In this document: in pieces, positions 36,041 to 44,129 of the stretch
How the letters are laid out: the number at the start of each line of letters is the position of its first letter
How positions within the stretch are numbered: position 1 is the stretch's first letter
NCBI RefSeq assembly: GCF_000349325.1
Contig: NC_020504.1
Coordinates: 5,366,053 to 5,430,052, forward strand
Reading direction: 5' to 3'
DNA length: 64,000 nt
Source of the DNA: Streptomyces davaonensis JCM 4913
Lineage (GTDB): Bacteria > Actinomycetota > Actinomycetes > Streptomycetales > Streptomycetaceae
Notes under the pieces: model-generated
The model's database searches: none
What the model was told of the DNA's origin: nothing
The model's input: the letters and a program-made list of their open reading frames with translations, nothing else
Made by a program: the position numbers and the translations under genes

Positions 36041-37770
36041 CGAGCCCGCACGTCCTGCCGGCCGACTCCTTCGACGAACTGCTCGGCGGCGGTGGCGGTC
36101 CCGCCGCCGTGGCCGAGCTGCGGGCGAGCGAGCGCAGTTGGCGGCTGTTGGTGGTACGGGCGCTCCTGGACGCCTCCGACGAGGCCCCCACGACTGCCTG
36201 GCGGCTCCTCATGCGGGCCCGTGCCGCGGACGAGACCGCCTTCGAGGAACTGCTCGCCTATCCGGCCGTCGGCGTATGGGCCGCGCACACCCTGCGGAGG
36301 CTGCGCGGTACGGCGGCCGGTGCCGGCGCCCCGGACACCGGCTATCTGCACGCCGTCGCGGCCAGCGCAGGGATCCGGGCGGGAGTGGACTTCCGTACCG
36401 ACGTCCCCGTGCACGAAGGCTGGGCCGTGCTCCCCGCGCTGGGCGCCATGCGGGTGGCGGGCGGGGGATCTGCCGAGGTGGTCGCCGCCGACGGCCGTGT
36501 GCTGGTCGCCGGGAGGCCGCTCGGCGGGGCCGACTGGCACCCGCTCACTCGGCTGGAGGGGGAGGGATGCGGGCTGCTGCTGGACGACACCGACCCGTAC
36601 CGCACCCTGCGTACCCCCGTCCCCGCCGAGCCCGTCGACACCGACGACTGGCAGGGGCTGTTCGCCGAGGCGTGGGAGATCCTGCGTGAGTGGGACGAGA
36701 GCGCGGCCTGCGCGCTGGCCGAGGGCCTCGTGACCCTCGTACCGCGCCCCCGTGCCGAGAGGTTCCGGCCGCACAGCGCCTCCTCCGGGGACGCCTTCGG
36801 TGCGGCCCTCGCCTCCGTCCCCGACGACGGCGAGCAGCTCGCCTCGACGCTGGTGCACGAGTTCCAGCACAACAAACTCAGCGCCTTCATGCACCTGTTC
36901 ACGCTCTACGACGACCAGGGCAGCGGCGGCGGACGGCTGCACTACGCCCCCTGGCGGGACGACCCGCGGCCGCTGGGCGGGCTGTTGCAGGGCGTGTACG
37001 CCTTCTTCGGGGTCACCGGGTTCTGGCGGCGGCGCGCGCATCCGCTCGGGCGGTTCGAGTTCGCGTTGTGGCGGGCTCAGACCGTACATGCGTTGCGCGG
37101 GATCGGTGCGGCGGAGGGGCTGACCGGGCTGGGGCGGCGCCTGGTGGCCGAGCTGGAGGGGCGGCTCGCACCCTGGCTGGCGGAGCCGGTGGAGGAGCGG
37201 GCCGCCGTGGCCGCGGAGTTGGCGGTGGCGGATCATCGGGCGACCTGGCGGGCGTATCACCTGCGTCCCGATCCGGGGGCGGTGCGCGCGTACGCCACCG
37301 GCCGCCCGCTGTTTGCCGACCCGGCTCCGCCGGACCTCGTGCCCGGCACCCCGTCCCGCGGGCTCGACACCCGGGCCGTGCTGGCCCGCTGGCTGCTGGC
37401 CGACCCGGCCGGGTTCGACGCGCTGCGGGCGGACCCCGGGGCCACCGTGGAGGGCGCCCGGCCCGAGGACGTCGCCCTGGTCGACGGGGACGCGGAACGG
37501 GCGTCGCGGATGTGCCGGGAGCGGATCGCGCGGGGCGACGGGGACCCCGAGACCTGGGTGGGCCTCGGGCTCGCGGCGCGGGTGGCCGGGGACCCGGCGG
37601 GCGCGGCGCTGCTCGCCCGACCGGAGCTGGTGATGGCGGTGCATGCGGAACTCGGGGCGGGGGCCGATCCGTTGGAGACGGCTCGGGGGCTGGTCAGCGA
37701 CCCGGTGTCAGCAGTCGGAGACCGCCCGGGGCTGCTCAGCCGCCCAGTTCCAGCAGCGCCTCGTCCGTGA
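36037..37770 (+). CDS. HExxH-motif putative peptide beta-hydroxylase (copy 2)
   Basis: A 577-residue paralogue of the 32.6-34.4 kb protein. The metal motif HEFQH is at residues 274-278 (LVHEFQHNKLSAFMHL), preceded by ERFRPHSASSGDAFGAAL and followed by YAPWRDDPRPLGGLLQGVYAFFGVTGFWRR, the same order as in copy 1. The N-terminal ~250 residues carry blocks LLDDTDPYRTLRTP and DWHPLTRL, also shared. The GTG start overlaps the precursor stop by 4 nt. The 3' end overlaps the convergent acetyltransferase gene by 35 nt. Probable substrate: the 61-residue peptide just upstream. Confidence 0.85.
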   Translation: MTSPHVLPADSFDELLGGGGGPAAVAELRASERSWRLLVVRALLDASDEAPTTAWRLLMRARAADETAFEELLAYPAVGVWAAHTLRRLRGTAAGAGAPDTGYLHAVAASAGIRAGVDFRTDVPVHEGWAVLPALGAMRVAGGGSAEVVAADGRVLVAGRPLGGADWHPLTRLEGEGCGLLLDDTDPYRTLRTPVPAEPVDTDDWQGLFAEAWEILREWDESAACALAEGLVTLVPRPRAERFRPHSASSGDAFGAALASVPDDGEQLASTLVHEFQHNKLSAFMHLFTLYDDQGSGGGRLHYAPWRDDPRPLGGLLQGVYAFFGVTGFWRRRAHPLGRFEFALWRAQTVHALRGIGAAEGLTGLGRRLVAELEGRLAPWLAEPVEERAAVAAELAVADHRATWRAYHLRPDPGAVRAYATGRPLFADPAPPDLVPGTPSRGLDTRAVLARWLLADPAGFDALRADPGATVEGARPEDVALVDGDAERASRMCRERIARGDGDPETWVGLGLAARVAGDPAGAALLARPELVMAVHAELGAGADPLETARGLVSDPVSAVGDRPGLLSRPVPAAPRP

Positions 37771-38209
37771 GTCGGTACACCGTCCACTCGTCCTGCGGGC
37801 GGGCGCCCAGGGACTCGTAGAAGGCGATGGACGGGGTGTTCCAGTTCAGGACGGACCACTCCAGGCGCTGGTAGCCGCGGTCCACGCAGATGCGGGCCAG
37901 TTCGGTGAGCAGGGCCTTGCCGTGGCCGGCGCCGCGGGCGGTGGGGCGGACGTAGAGGTCTTCGAGGTAGATGCCGTGGACCCCGCGCCAGGTGGAGAAG
38001 TTCAGGAACCACAGGGCGAAGCCGACGGCTTCGCCGTTGGTGTCGTCGACGGCCATGTGGGCGTAGGCGGCGGGACGGTTGCCGAAGAGCGCCTCGTGCA
38101 GCTGCTCCTCGGTCGCCTTCGCCTCGTCCGGGGCCTTCTCGTACTCGGCCAGCTCGCGGACGAGGGTGTGGATGACGGGGATGTCGGCGGGGGTCGCGTT
38201 GCGGATCAT
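37736..38209 (-). CDS. GNAT acetyltransferase, diamine/spermidine acetyltransferase-like
   Basis: A 157-residue GNAT enzyme. The block ALWFLNFSTWRGVHGIYLEDLYVRPTARGAGHGKALL closely resembles SSAT-type diamine N-acetyltransferases, with the acetyl-CoA loop RGAGHGKA. The C-terminal beta-bulge and LEWSVLNWNTPSIAFYESLGA are also typical. It probably acetylates a polyamine or a related amine in the cytoplasm. A gamma-glutamylputrescine-oxidase-like gene lies 1 kb away, which fits. It is 9 nt downstream of the phosphotransferase gene on the same strand. Confidence 0.87.
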   Translation of the reverse strand: MIRNATPADIPVIHTLVRELAEYEKAPDEAKATEEQLHEALFGNRPAAYAHMAVDDTNGEAVGFALWFLNFSTWRGVHGIYLEDLYVRPTARGAGHGKALLTELARICVDRGYQRLEWSVLNWNTPSIAFYESLGARPQDEWTVYRLTDEALLELGG

Positions 38210-38218
38210 GGGGTGAGG

Positions 38219-39028
38219 CTAACCCCGGCGGGCGCGCAGCCGTTCGGCGATGTCCAGTTGTTCCGGAACGGGAGAGTTGCCCTCCTCGACCTGCCACACC
38301 GCGTTCTGGAGCACCCGGCCCAGCGTCCAGGCAAGGGCCCGGTTCCGGTCCAGGCCCAGGACCTCCGTCATCGCGTCGAAGCGCCAGAGGACTTCGTCGG
38401 CGTCGAAGCGGTTCCACAGGGCGGGGAGCAGTTCGAAGCCGGGGTCGCCCGCGAGCGGTTTGGGGTCGATGGCCAGCCAAGGGGCGCGGTCGGCGGCCAG
38501 GACGTTCTCGAAGTGCAGGTCCCAGTGGAGGAGCCGGTCGCCTGGCTCGTCCGCCACCTCGCGGACGGCCGCGGCGCAGTCCGCCAGCAGGGGCCACTCC
38601 TTCACCTGGGCGGCCTCGGCGCGGTCCAGGAGACGCGGGGCGAGGTCGCCGAGGCGGCGGAGTTCCGGCGGGGCGGGGGTGGCGGTCAGGTGGGCCAGCA
38701 GCCCGGCGACGACCAGGGTGGCCTCGCGGGTGTCGTCCAGGTCGTCCAACGGGCGTTCCGCGTCGAGCCGTTCGAGGAGCAGCGTGCCGTTGTCGGCGGC
38801 CAGGAGTCGTACGGCACTGTCGCCGTTCCAGGCCTGTAGCGCGACCGGTTCTCCTACGGTCTCGTCGTCGACGTCCTGGAGTTTGAGCACGGCGGGTGTT
38901 CCGTCGGCCCGGAGCACGGGGAGGACGTGCGCGCAGCGGCCTCGCATGGGCGGGCCGTCGCGGCGCAGCTCCCACTGCTGGAGGTAGTGCACGGCGCGTT
39001 CCGTCAGCTCGTCCGGAAGGTCGGTCAC
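38219..39028 (-). CDS. APH(6)/hydroxyurea-type small-molecule kinase
   Basis: A 269-residue member of the family of streptomycin 6-kinase and hydroxyurea phosphotransferase. The kinase catalytic loop is LLHWDLHFENVLAA, the metal-binding Asp lies in WLAIDPKPLAGDPGFELLPALWNR, and the nucleotide-binding Lys is in AVLKLQDVDDE. It would phosphorylate a small hydroxylated molecule, possibly for self-protection. No aminoglycoside cluster is nearby, so the natural substrate is unknown. The gene is followed after 9 nt by the acetyltransferase and is divergent from the oxidase gene. Confidence 0.86.
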   Translation of the reverse strand: MTDLPDELTERAVHYLQQWELRRDGPPMRGRCAHVLPVLRADGTPAVLKLQDVDDETVGEPVALQAWNGDSAVRLLAADNGTLLLERLDAERPLDDLDDTREATLVVAGLLAHLTATPAPPELRRLGDLAPRLLDRAEAAQVKEWPLLADCAAAVREVADEPGDRLLHWDLHFENVLAADRAPWLAIDPKPLAGDPGFELLPALWNRFDADEVLWRFDAMTEVLGLDRNRALAWTLGRVLQNAVWQVEEGNSPVPEQLDIAERLRARRG

Positions 39029-39124
39029 GAGCCGACCGTAGCGGTGCTCCCGGGTCGCTCACCACGCGATATCGACGAAATCCGAAGGAGACAGTGGCCG
39101 TCGGCGCAGGTTAACGTCCCGGCC

Positions 39125-40531
39125 ATGAGCAGCTCGGTCAGCGATGTCGTCAACGGCGGCGTCTCCTTCTGGTACGCGGACGACGGTCTCCCTGCGGTGC
39201 GGGAGCCGCTGTCCGGGGACGCCTCGGCGGATGTGGTGATCGTCGGTGGGGGATACACGGGGCTCTGGACCGCGTACTACCTGAAGAAGGCGGCGCCTTT
39301 TCTGCGGATCACCGTTCTTGAGCAGAAGTTCTGTGGGTACGGCGCCTCGGGGCGCAACGGCGGCTGGCTGTACAACGGCATCGCGGGGCGTGACCGGTAC
39401 GCCAGGCTGCACGGGCAGGACGCCGCCGTGCGGTTGCAGCGGGCCATGAACGACACCGTCGACGAGGTCCTCGCCGTCGCGGCGGCGGAGGGCATCGAGG
39501 CGGATGCGCACAAGGGTGGGGTGCTCGAAGTGACCCGTACGCCCGCGCAGTTGGCTCGGCTGCGGGCCTTCCACGAGGCGGAGCCGGCCTTCGGGGAGCG
39601 GGATCGGGAGCTGTACGGCGCCAAGGAGACCGCGGAGCGGATCCGGGTCGCGGACGCGGTCGGCTCGACGTGGACGCCGCACGGGGCCCGGGTGCATCCG
39701 GTGAAGCTGGTGAAGGGGCTCGCGGCGGCCGTCGAGGCGCTCGGGGTCGCCATTCATGAGCAGACACCGGTGACCGAGATCCGGCCCAAGCACGCGGTGA
39801 CGCCCTACGGTACCGTCCGGGCGCCCTATGTCCTGCGCTGCACCGAGGGGTTCACCGCCGCGCTCAAGGGGGAGCGGCGGACCTGGCTGCCGATGAACTC
39901 CTCGATGATCGTCACCGAGCCGCTGAGCGACGAGCAGTGGGAGTCGGTCGGGTGGGACGGGCGGGAGACGCTCGGCGACATGGCGCACGCCTATATGTAC
40001 GCCCAGCGCACGGCCGACGGGCGGATCGCGCTCGGCGGGCGCGGGGTGCCGTACCGCTTCGGCTCGAAGACCGACAACGACGGGCGTACGCAGGAGGCGA
40101 CCGTCTCGGCGCTGCGGGAGATTCTGGTCGGGTTCTTCCCCTCCCTCGCGGGTGTGCGGGTGGCGCACGCCTGGTCCGGGGTGCTGGGGGTGCCCCGGGA
40201 CTGGTGCGCGACGGTGACCCTGGACCGCTCGACGGGGCTCGGCTGGGCGGGCGGGTACGTCGGCTCGGGCGTCGCCACGGCGAATCTCGCGGCGCGCACC
40301 CTGCGCGACCTGGTCCAGCAGGACTCGGGGCAGGGTGGGCGCACGGAGCTGACGGATCTGCCGTGGGTGGGGCACAAGGTCCGCAAGTGGGAGCCGGAGC
40401 CGCTGCGTTGGCTGGGGGTGCAGGGCATGTATGCCGTGTATCGGGCTGCGGATCGGCGGGAGGCGGTGACTCAGGGGGCGGAGTCGTCGCGGTTGGCTCG
40501 GGTGGCGGACCGGGTGGCGGGGCGGAGCTGA
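39125..40531 (+). CDS. FAD-dependent amine oxidoreductase (DAO family)
   Basis: A 468-residue flavoenzyme. The dinucleotide-binding motif VVIVGGGYTGLWTAYYL is followed by ILEQ/VLEQKFCGYGASGRNGGW, which resembles gamma-glutamylputrescine oxidase (PuuB). The C-terminal FAD-contacting strand reads GLGWAGGYVGSGVATANLAARTLRDL. It likely oxidises a secondary amine or amino-acid derivative. The ATG at 39,125 starts the protein just before its first conserved segment; the upstream open frame is antisense to the kinase gene. Confidence 0.87.
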   Translation: MSSSVSDVVNGGVSFWYADDGLPAVREPLSGDASADVVIVGGGYTGLWTAYYLKKAAPFLRITVLEQKFCGYGASGRNGGWLYNGIAGRDRYARLHGQDAAVRLQRAMNDTVDEVLAVAAAEGIEADAHKGGVLEVTRTPAQLARLRAFHEAEPAFGERDRELYGAKETAERIRVADAVGSTWTPHGARVHPVKLVKGLAAAVEALGVAIHEQTPVTEIRPKHAVTPYGTVRAPYVLRCTEGFTAALKGERRTWLPMNSSMIVTEPLSDEQWESVGWDGRETLGDMAHAYMYAQRTADGRIALGGRGVPYRFGSKTDNDGRTQEATVSALREILVGFFPSLAGVRVAHAWSGVLGVPRDWCATVTLDRSTGLGWAGGYVGSGVATANLAARTLRDLVQQDSGQGGRTELTDLPWVGHKVRKWEPEPLRWLGVQGMYAVYRAADRREAVTQGAESSRLARVADRVAGRS

Positions 40532-40556
40532 GCGGCACTTCTCCGAGGGGTGCGGC

Positions 40557-41537
40557 TCACGGCTCCAGTACGACCTTCCCCACCGTCCCCCGCCCCTCCA
40601 GCGCCCGATGTGCCGCGGCCGCTTCCGTGAGGGGGAAGCGGGTGACCGCCGGTGTCAGGTGGCCCTCTGCCGCTTCCACCAGGGCCCGGAGTTCCAGGGT
40701 GCGGACCGGGTTGGGGCCGCCTGCCTTGGCGAGCATGGAGGGGCCGAGGACTTGCTCGGACAGGCCCTCGACCAGGTACGGCTCGCCTTCGTGGATGCCC
40801 TCGCCGGACCAGCCGAAGACGATGTGTCGGCCCTCGGGGCCGAGGAGGGCGACGGACTCGCGGGCCACGTCGCCGCCCACGCCGTCGAAGACGACCGTGG
40901 CCGTCCGGCCGCCGAGCCATGCGCGCACCTTCGCCGGCCAGTCGGGGTCCTTGTAGTCGACGGCGAGGTCGGCGCCGTTCGCCTGCACGCGGGCGACCTT
41001 CTCCGCACCGCCGGCCAGGCCGATGACGGTGGCCCCCGCGCCCTTGGCGTACTGCACGAGCAGGGTGCCGATGCCCCCGGCCGCCGCCGGGACGACGGCC
41101 ACGGAGTCCGGGCCCAGGTCGGTGAACTGGAGGATCCCCATCGTCGTACGACCCGTGCCGATCATGGCGACCGCCTCGGCGAAGTCCAGGTTGGCCGGGA
41201 TCTCGTGCAGCCGTTCGACCTCGGTGACGGTCAGTTCGGCGTAACCGCCGGGCGCGAAGCCGATGTGGGCCACCACCCGCTTGCCGAGCCAGAGTTCGGC
41301 CACTCCCTCGCCGAGGGACTCGACCACCCCCGCGACCTCCCGGCCCGGGATCGTCGGCAGCGATGTCGGGGCCGGGCCGGGGCCCTGGTGGCCCTCGCGC
41401 AGGGCGGTGTCGAGGAGATGGACACCGGCCGCGGCGACCGCGATACGGACCTGGCCGGGGCCGGGCCGAGGGTCCTCGACCTGCTCGTAGGTGAGGTTCT
41501 CGGCCGGGCCGAAGGCGTGCAGACGGATGGCGTGCAT
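40557..41537 (-). CDS. Zinc-free quinone-oxidoreductase-type dehydrogenase (MDR)
   Basis: A 326-residue medium-chain dehydrogenase/reductase. The NADPH-binding motif is VVPAAAGGIGTLLVQYAKGAGATVIGLAG. The N-terminal GroES-like domain (RLHAFGPAENLTYEQVEDPRPGPGQVRI) lacks the catalytic and structural zinc Cys residues, placing it with quinone oxidoreductases (QOR). It probably reduces a quinone or an enone. It is convergent with the flavoenzyme gene and is preceded upstream by another flavoprotein on the same strand, 75 nt away. Confidence 0.9.
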   Translation of the reverse strand: MHAIRLHAFGPAENLTYEQVEDPRPGPGQVRIAVAAAGVHLLDTALREGHQGPGPAPTSLPTIPGREVAGVVESLGEGVAELWLGKRVVAHIGFAPGGYAELTVTEVERLHEIPANLDFAEAVAMIGTGRTTMGILQFTDLGPDSVAVVPAAAGGIGTLLVQYAKGAGATVIGLAGGAEKVARVQANGADLAVDYKDPDWPAKVRAWLGGRTATVVFDGVGGDVARESVALLGPEGRHIVFGWSGEGIHEGEPYLVEGLSEQVLGPSMLAKAGGPNPVRTLELRALVEAAEGHLTPAVTRFPLTEAAAAHRALEGRGTVGKVVLEP

Positions 41538-41612
41538 GAAGGACCCCCATCGAGGTGCGTGCGCCTGTCGCCAGGCGACGTACGGCTGTCTCAGGTCCCC
41601 AACTCTTCAACC

Positions 41613-42773
41613 TCAAGCATGCTTGAGGTCAAGGGTCTTCTGGCCGAGCGCCAGCGACACCGCGGTGAGGGCGCTGTTGAAGGACACCTCGGAGAGCACG
41701 CCCGGCGCGGCCACCTGGTCGCCCGCGAGGTAGACGCCGTTACCGCGGTCGATGGCCGGCCGGTCCCGCCAGCTCGTGCCCGGCAGGTCCACGGCGCCGG
41801 TACGGCCGTTCGCGAGGGCCTCCCGCCGCCAGGTGACCCGGTCCCGCCAGCCCTCGAAGGCGAGGTCCAGCAGCTCTTCGGCACGGGCGGTCCCGGCCGC
41901 CTTCGACTCGTCCGGGCCGAGCGGGATCTGCCCCTGGATCAACGACTCACCGGCCGGCGCGAGCGTCCGGTCCTGCGCCGTGAACCGCTCGATCCACCCC
42001 GTGCGGTCCAGGTCGGACACGGCGAATGCGTCCCCGCGCCGGGTGCGTACGGCGAGGTCGATCAGTGCCGTACGGCCGCTCGTCCAGGTCAGGCTGTCGT
42101 CCTTGAGCAGCCGCCGGGCGGCGTCCAGCGAGGTGGCGACGACGACCGGGGCGTCGGTCGGCAGGGTGTCGACACGGGACAGGGTCTCCATCCGGACCCC
42201 GAGGTTCCAGGCGTGGTCGGCCATCCGCCCGATGACACTGCCCCAGCCACCGCGCGGGTAGTGCGCCTCCGGAGGCAGCTTGGTGGCCCGCCGCAGCCGC
42301 TCCTGCACGAAGGCGGCGGACAGTGACCCCGGATCGTGGTGGAAGAGGGCGACGGCGGAGTAATGGGCCGCCGCTCGGGCGCCCTCCTCGCCCGCGATAT
42401 CGGTCGCCCAGGTCAGGAAGTCGACGTCGACCGGCGCCTGGGGCAGACCGCGGCGCAGCAGCTTGAGCATGCCGAAGGGCGGGGTGCGGCGCAGCACGCC
42501 GTGGTGCCGCAGCCGCAGCCGGGCGGCCTCCAGGGGCGGGAGCTGGGCGAGCGGCCCGATGAGACCGCGCTGCTTGAGCCAGGACCAGTGCGGGCCGCCG
42601 TTGTAGAGGGCGTGCGGTCCCTCGTTGGTGCGGTACGGCCCCTCGGCGGTCCGCGCCCGTCCGCCCAGGGTGTGGTGGGCCTCGTAGACGGTGACGTGGG
42701 CGCCCGATTCGGCGGCGGTGATGGCCGCGGCGAGTCCGGCGAAGCCGCCGCCGATGACGGTGATGCGGTGCAT
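41613..42773 (-). CDS. NAD(P)/FAD-dependent oxidoreductase (phytoene-desaturase-like)
   Basis: A 386-residue protein with the Rossmann motif ITVIGGGFAGLAAAITAAESGAHVTVYEAHHTLGGRART at the very N-terminus, typical of amine oxidase/phytoene desaturase flavoproteins. The C-terminus has the second FAD block GVYLAGDQVAAPGVLSEVSFNSALTAVSLAL. The substrate is unknown and there is no carotenoid cluster next to it. The ATG preceded by AGAGGGAGA was used; an upstream extension of 37 residues is not credible. Divergent from the pentapeptide-repeat gene. Confidence 0.85.
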   Translation of the reverse strand: MHRITVIGGGFAGLAAAITAAESGAHVTVYEAHHTLGGRARTAEGPYRTNEGPHALYNGGPHWSWLKQRGLIGPLAQLPPLEAARLRLRHHGVLRRTPPFGMLKLLRRGLPQAPVDVDFLTWATDIAGEEGARAAAHYSAVALFHHDPGSLSAAFVQERLRRATKLPPEAHYPRGGWGSVIGRMADHAWNLGVRMETLSRVDTLPTDAPVVVATSLDAARRLLKDDSLTWTSGRTALIDLAVRTRRGDAFAVSDLDRTGWIERFTAQDRTLAPAGESLIQGQIPLGPDESKAAGTARAEELLDLAFEGWRDRVTWRREALANGRTGAVDLPGTSWRDRPAIDRGNGVYLAGDQVAAPGVLSEVSFNSALTAVSLALGQKTLDLKHA

Positions 42774-42904
42774 AGGGGTCTCCCTCTGCTCGGGTGGCCT
42801 TCTGCTCGGTGGCCTTTCTGCAAGTACGACGCGGCGACCGCCTCCAAATGTGACATCGCCCAGGTTTTCCCAGGTCAGGGTCATTGTCAGTGGTGGGGTG
42901 CAGC

Positions 42905-43588
42905 ATGGGGGTCATGGCGAGTACGGGTGGCAGTGGTACGAGGGTGAAGGCGGCCCGGCGCCCCGAGGTGCGGCTGCCGGCGCTGGCGGAGTTCACCGAG
43001 GGGGAGCTGGAGCCGGACGGCGACTACGACGGTCTGGAGTTCCGGGAGGCGGATCTCGCGGGGCAGGACGGGGGCGGGGCGCGCTTCATGGACTGCGCGC
43101 TCAACGCGTGCGTGCTGGACGAGACGCGGCTCACCCGCGCCCGCTTCCTGGACTCGGTGCTCAGCGCCCCGCGCGGGGTCGGTACGGACCTGGCGGAGGC
43201 GACGCTGCGGGACGTGGAGCTGCTCGACGCCCGCCTCGGCGGGGTCCAGCTGCACGGCGCCGCCCTGGAGCGGGTCCTGATCCGCGGCGGCAAGATCGAC
43301 TACCTGAACCTGCGCGCGGCCCGCCTGAGAGACGTGGTCTTCGAGAACTGTGTCCTGGTGGAGCCGGACTTCGGCGGCGCCGGGCTGGAGCGGGTCTCGT
43401 TCCCGGGGTGCGTGCTGAAGGGTGCGGACCTCGCAGGGGCGACTCTGACGGACGTGGACCTCAGGGAGGCGGCGTCCGTGGAGATCGCGCGGGGCGTGGA
43501 CCGGCTGGCGGGGGCGGTGATCAGCACGGGGCAACTGCTGGATCTGGCGCCGGTGTTGGCGGCCGCCTTGGGAATCCGGGTGGAGTGA
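42905..43588 (+). CDS. Pentapeptide-repeat protein
   Basis: About 227 residues. From ~50 to ~200 the sequence is built of five-residue A(D/N)LXX-type units (GLEFREADLAGQD, then CVLDETRLTRARFLDSVL, then RVSFPGCVLKGADLAGATLTDVDLREA). These fold as a right-handed quadrilateral beta-helix. Some such proteins mimic DNA and protect gyrase, but many have no known role. Start uncertain: ATG at 42,905 or 42,914. Convergent with the next gene, 3 nt between stops. Confidence 0.88.
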   Translation: MGVMASTGGSGTRVKAARRPEVRLPALAEFTEGELEPDGDYDGLEFREADLAGQDGGGARFMDCALNACVLDETRLTRARFLDSVLSAPRGVGTDLAEATLRDVELLDARLGGVQLHGAALERVLIRGGKIDYLNLRAARLRDVVFENCVLVEPDFGGAGLERVSFPGCVLKGADLAGATLTDVDLREAASVEIARGVDRLAGAVISTGQLLDLAPVLAAALGIRVE

Positions 43589-43591
43589 GGC

Positions 43592-44125
43592 TCAGGGCAG
43601 GCGGGGGAAGCGGGCCTGGAGGGTCCAGATCGCCGGGTTCTCCGCCAGGTCCTCGTGCAGATCGCACAGGTCGGCGATCAGGTCGTGCAGGAAGTCCCGT
43701 GCCTCGCGCCTGAGTTCGGCGTGCGAGAAGGTCAGCGGGGCCTCCTCCGCGGGCATCCAGTCCGACTCCACGTCGACCCAGCCGAAGCGGCGCTCGAAGA
43801 GCATCCGGTCGGTGGACTCGGTGAAGTCCAGTTCCGCCCGCTGCGGGCGGGAGGCCCGGGAACCCGCCGGGTCCTGGTCGATGCGCTCCACGATGTCGCA
43901 CAGCGCCCACGCGAAGTCCAGCACCGGCACCCATCCCCAGGCTGTGGACAGCTCCCGGTCCGCCTTGGTGTCCGCGAGATAGACATCACCGCAGAACAGG
44001 TCGTGCCGCAGCGCGCGGACGTCCGCGCGGCGGTAGTCCGTCTGCGGCGGGTCCGGGAAGCGGTTGGAGAGGGCATAACCGATGTCGAGCACGTAGGTGA
44101 TGGTGTCACGGCCTCGTAGGATCAC
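43592..44125 (-). CDS. Conserved actinobacterial protein of unknown function
   Basis: About 177 residues (166 if the GTG at 44,092 is used). Soluble, acidic, Trp- and Asp-rich, with blocks YVLDIGYALSNRFPDPPQTDYRRADVRALRHDLFCGDVYLAD and WGWVPVLDFAWALCDIVERID. No signal peptide or recognised catalytic motif. Codon use is normal and the length and composition look like a real gene. Its start is within 5-40 nt of the divergent M1 peptidase start. I do not recognise the family. Confidence 0.72.
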   Translation of the reverse strand: MILRGRDTITYVLDIGYALSNRFPDPPQTDYRRADVRALRHDLFCGDVYLADTKADRELSTAWGWVPVLDFAWALCDIVERIDQDPAGSRASRPQRAELDFTESTDRMLFERRFGWVDVESDWMPAEEAPLTFSHAELRREARDFLHDLIADLCDLHEDLAENPAIWTLQARFPRLP

Positions 44126-44129
44126 GGTC

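Noticed and set aside
32623..37770. HExxH proteins as zinc proteases
   Set aside because: The HExxH motif alone suggests a protease, but pairing with tiny FxSxx-like precursors and the APWRDDPRP block fit the peptide-hydroxylase family better. Not proven from sequence.
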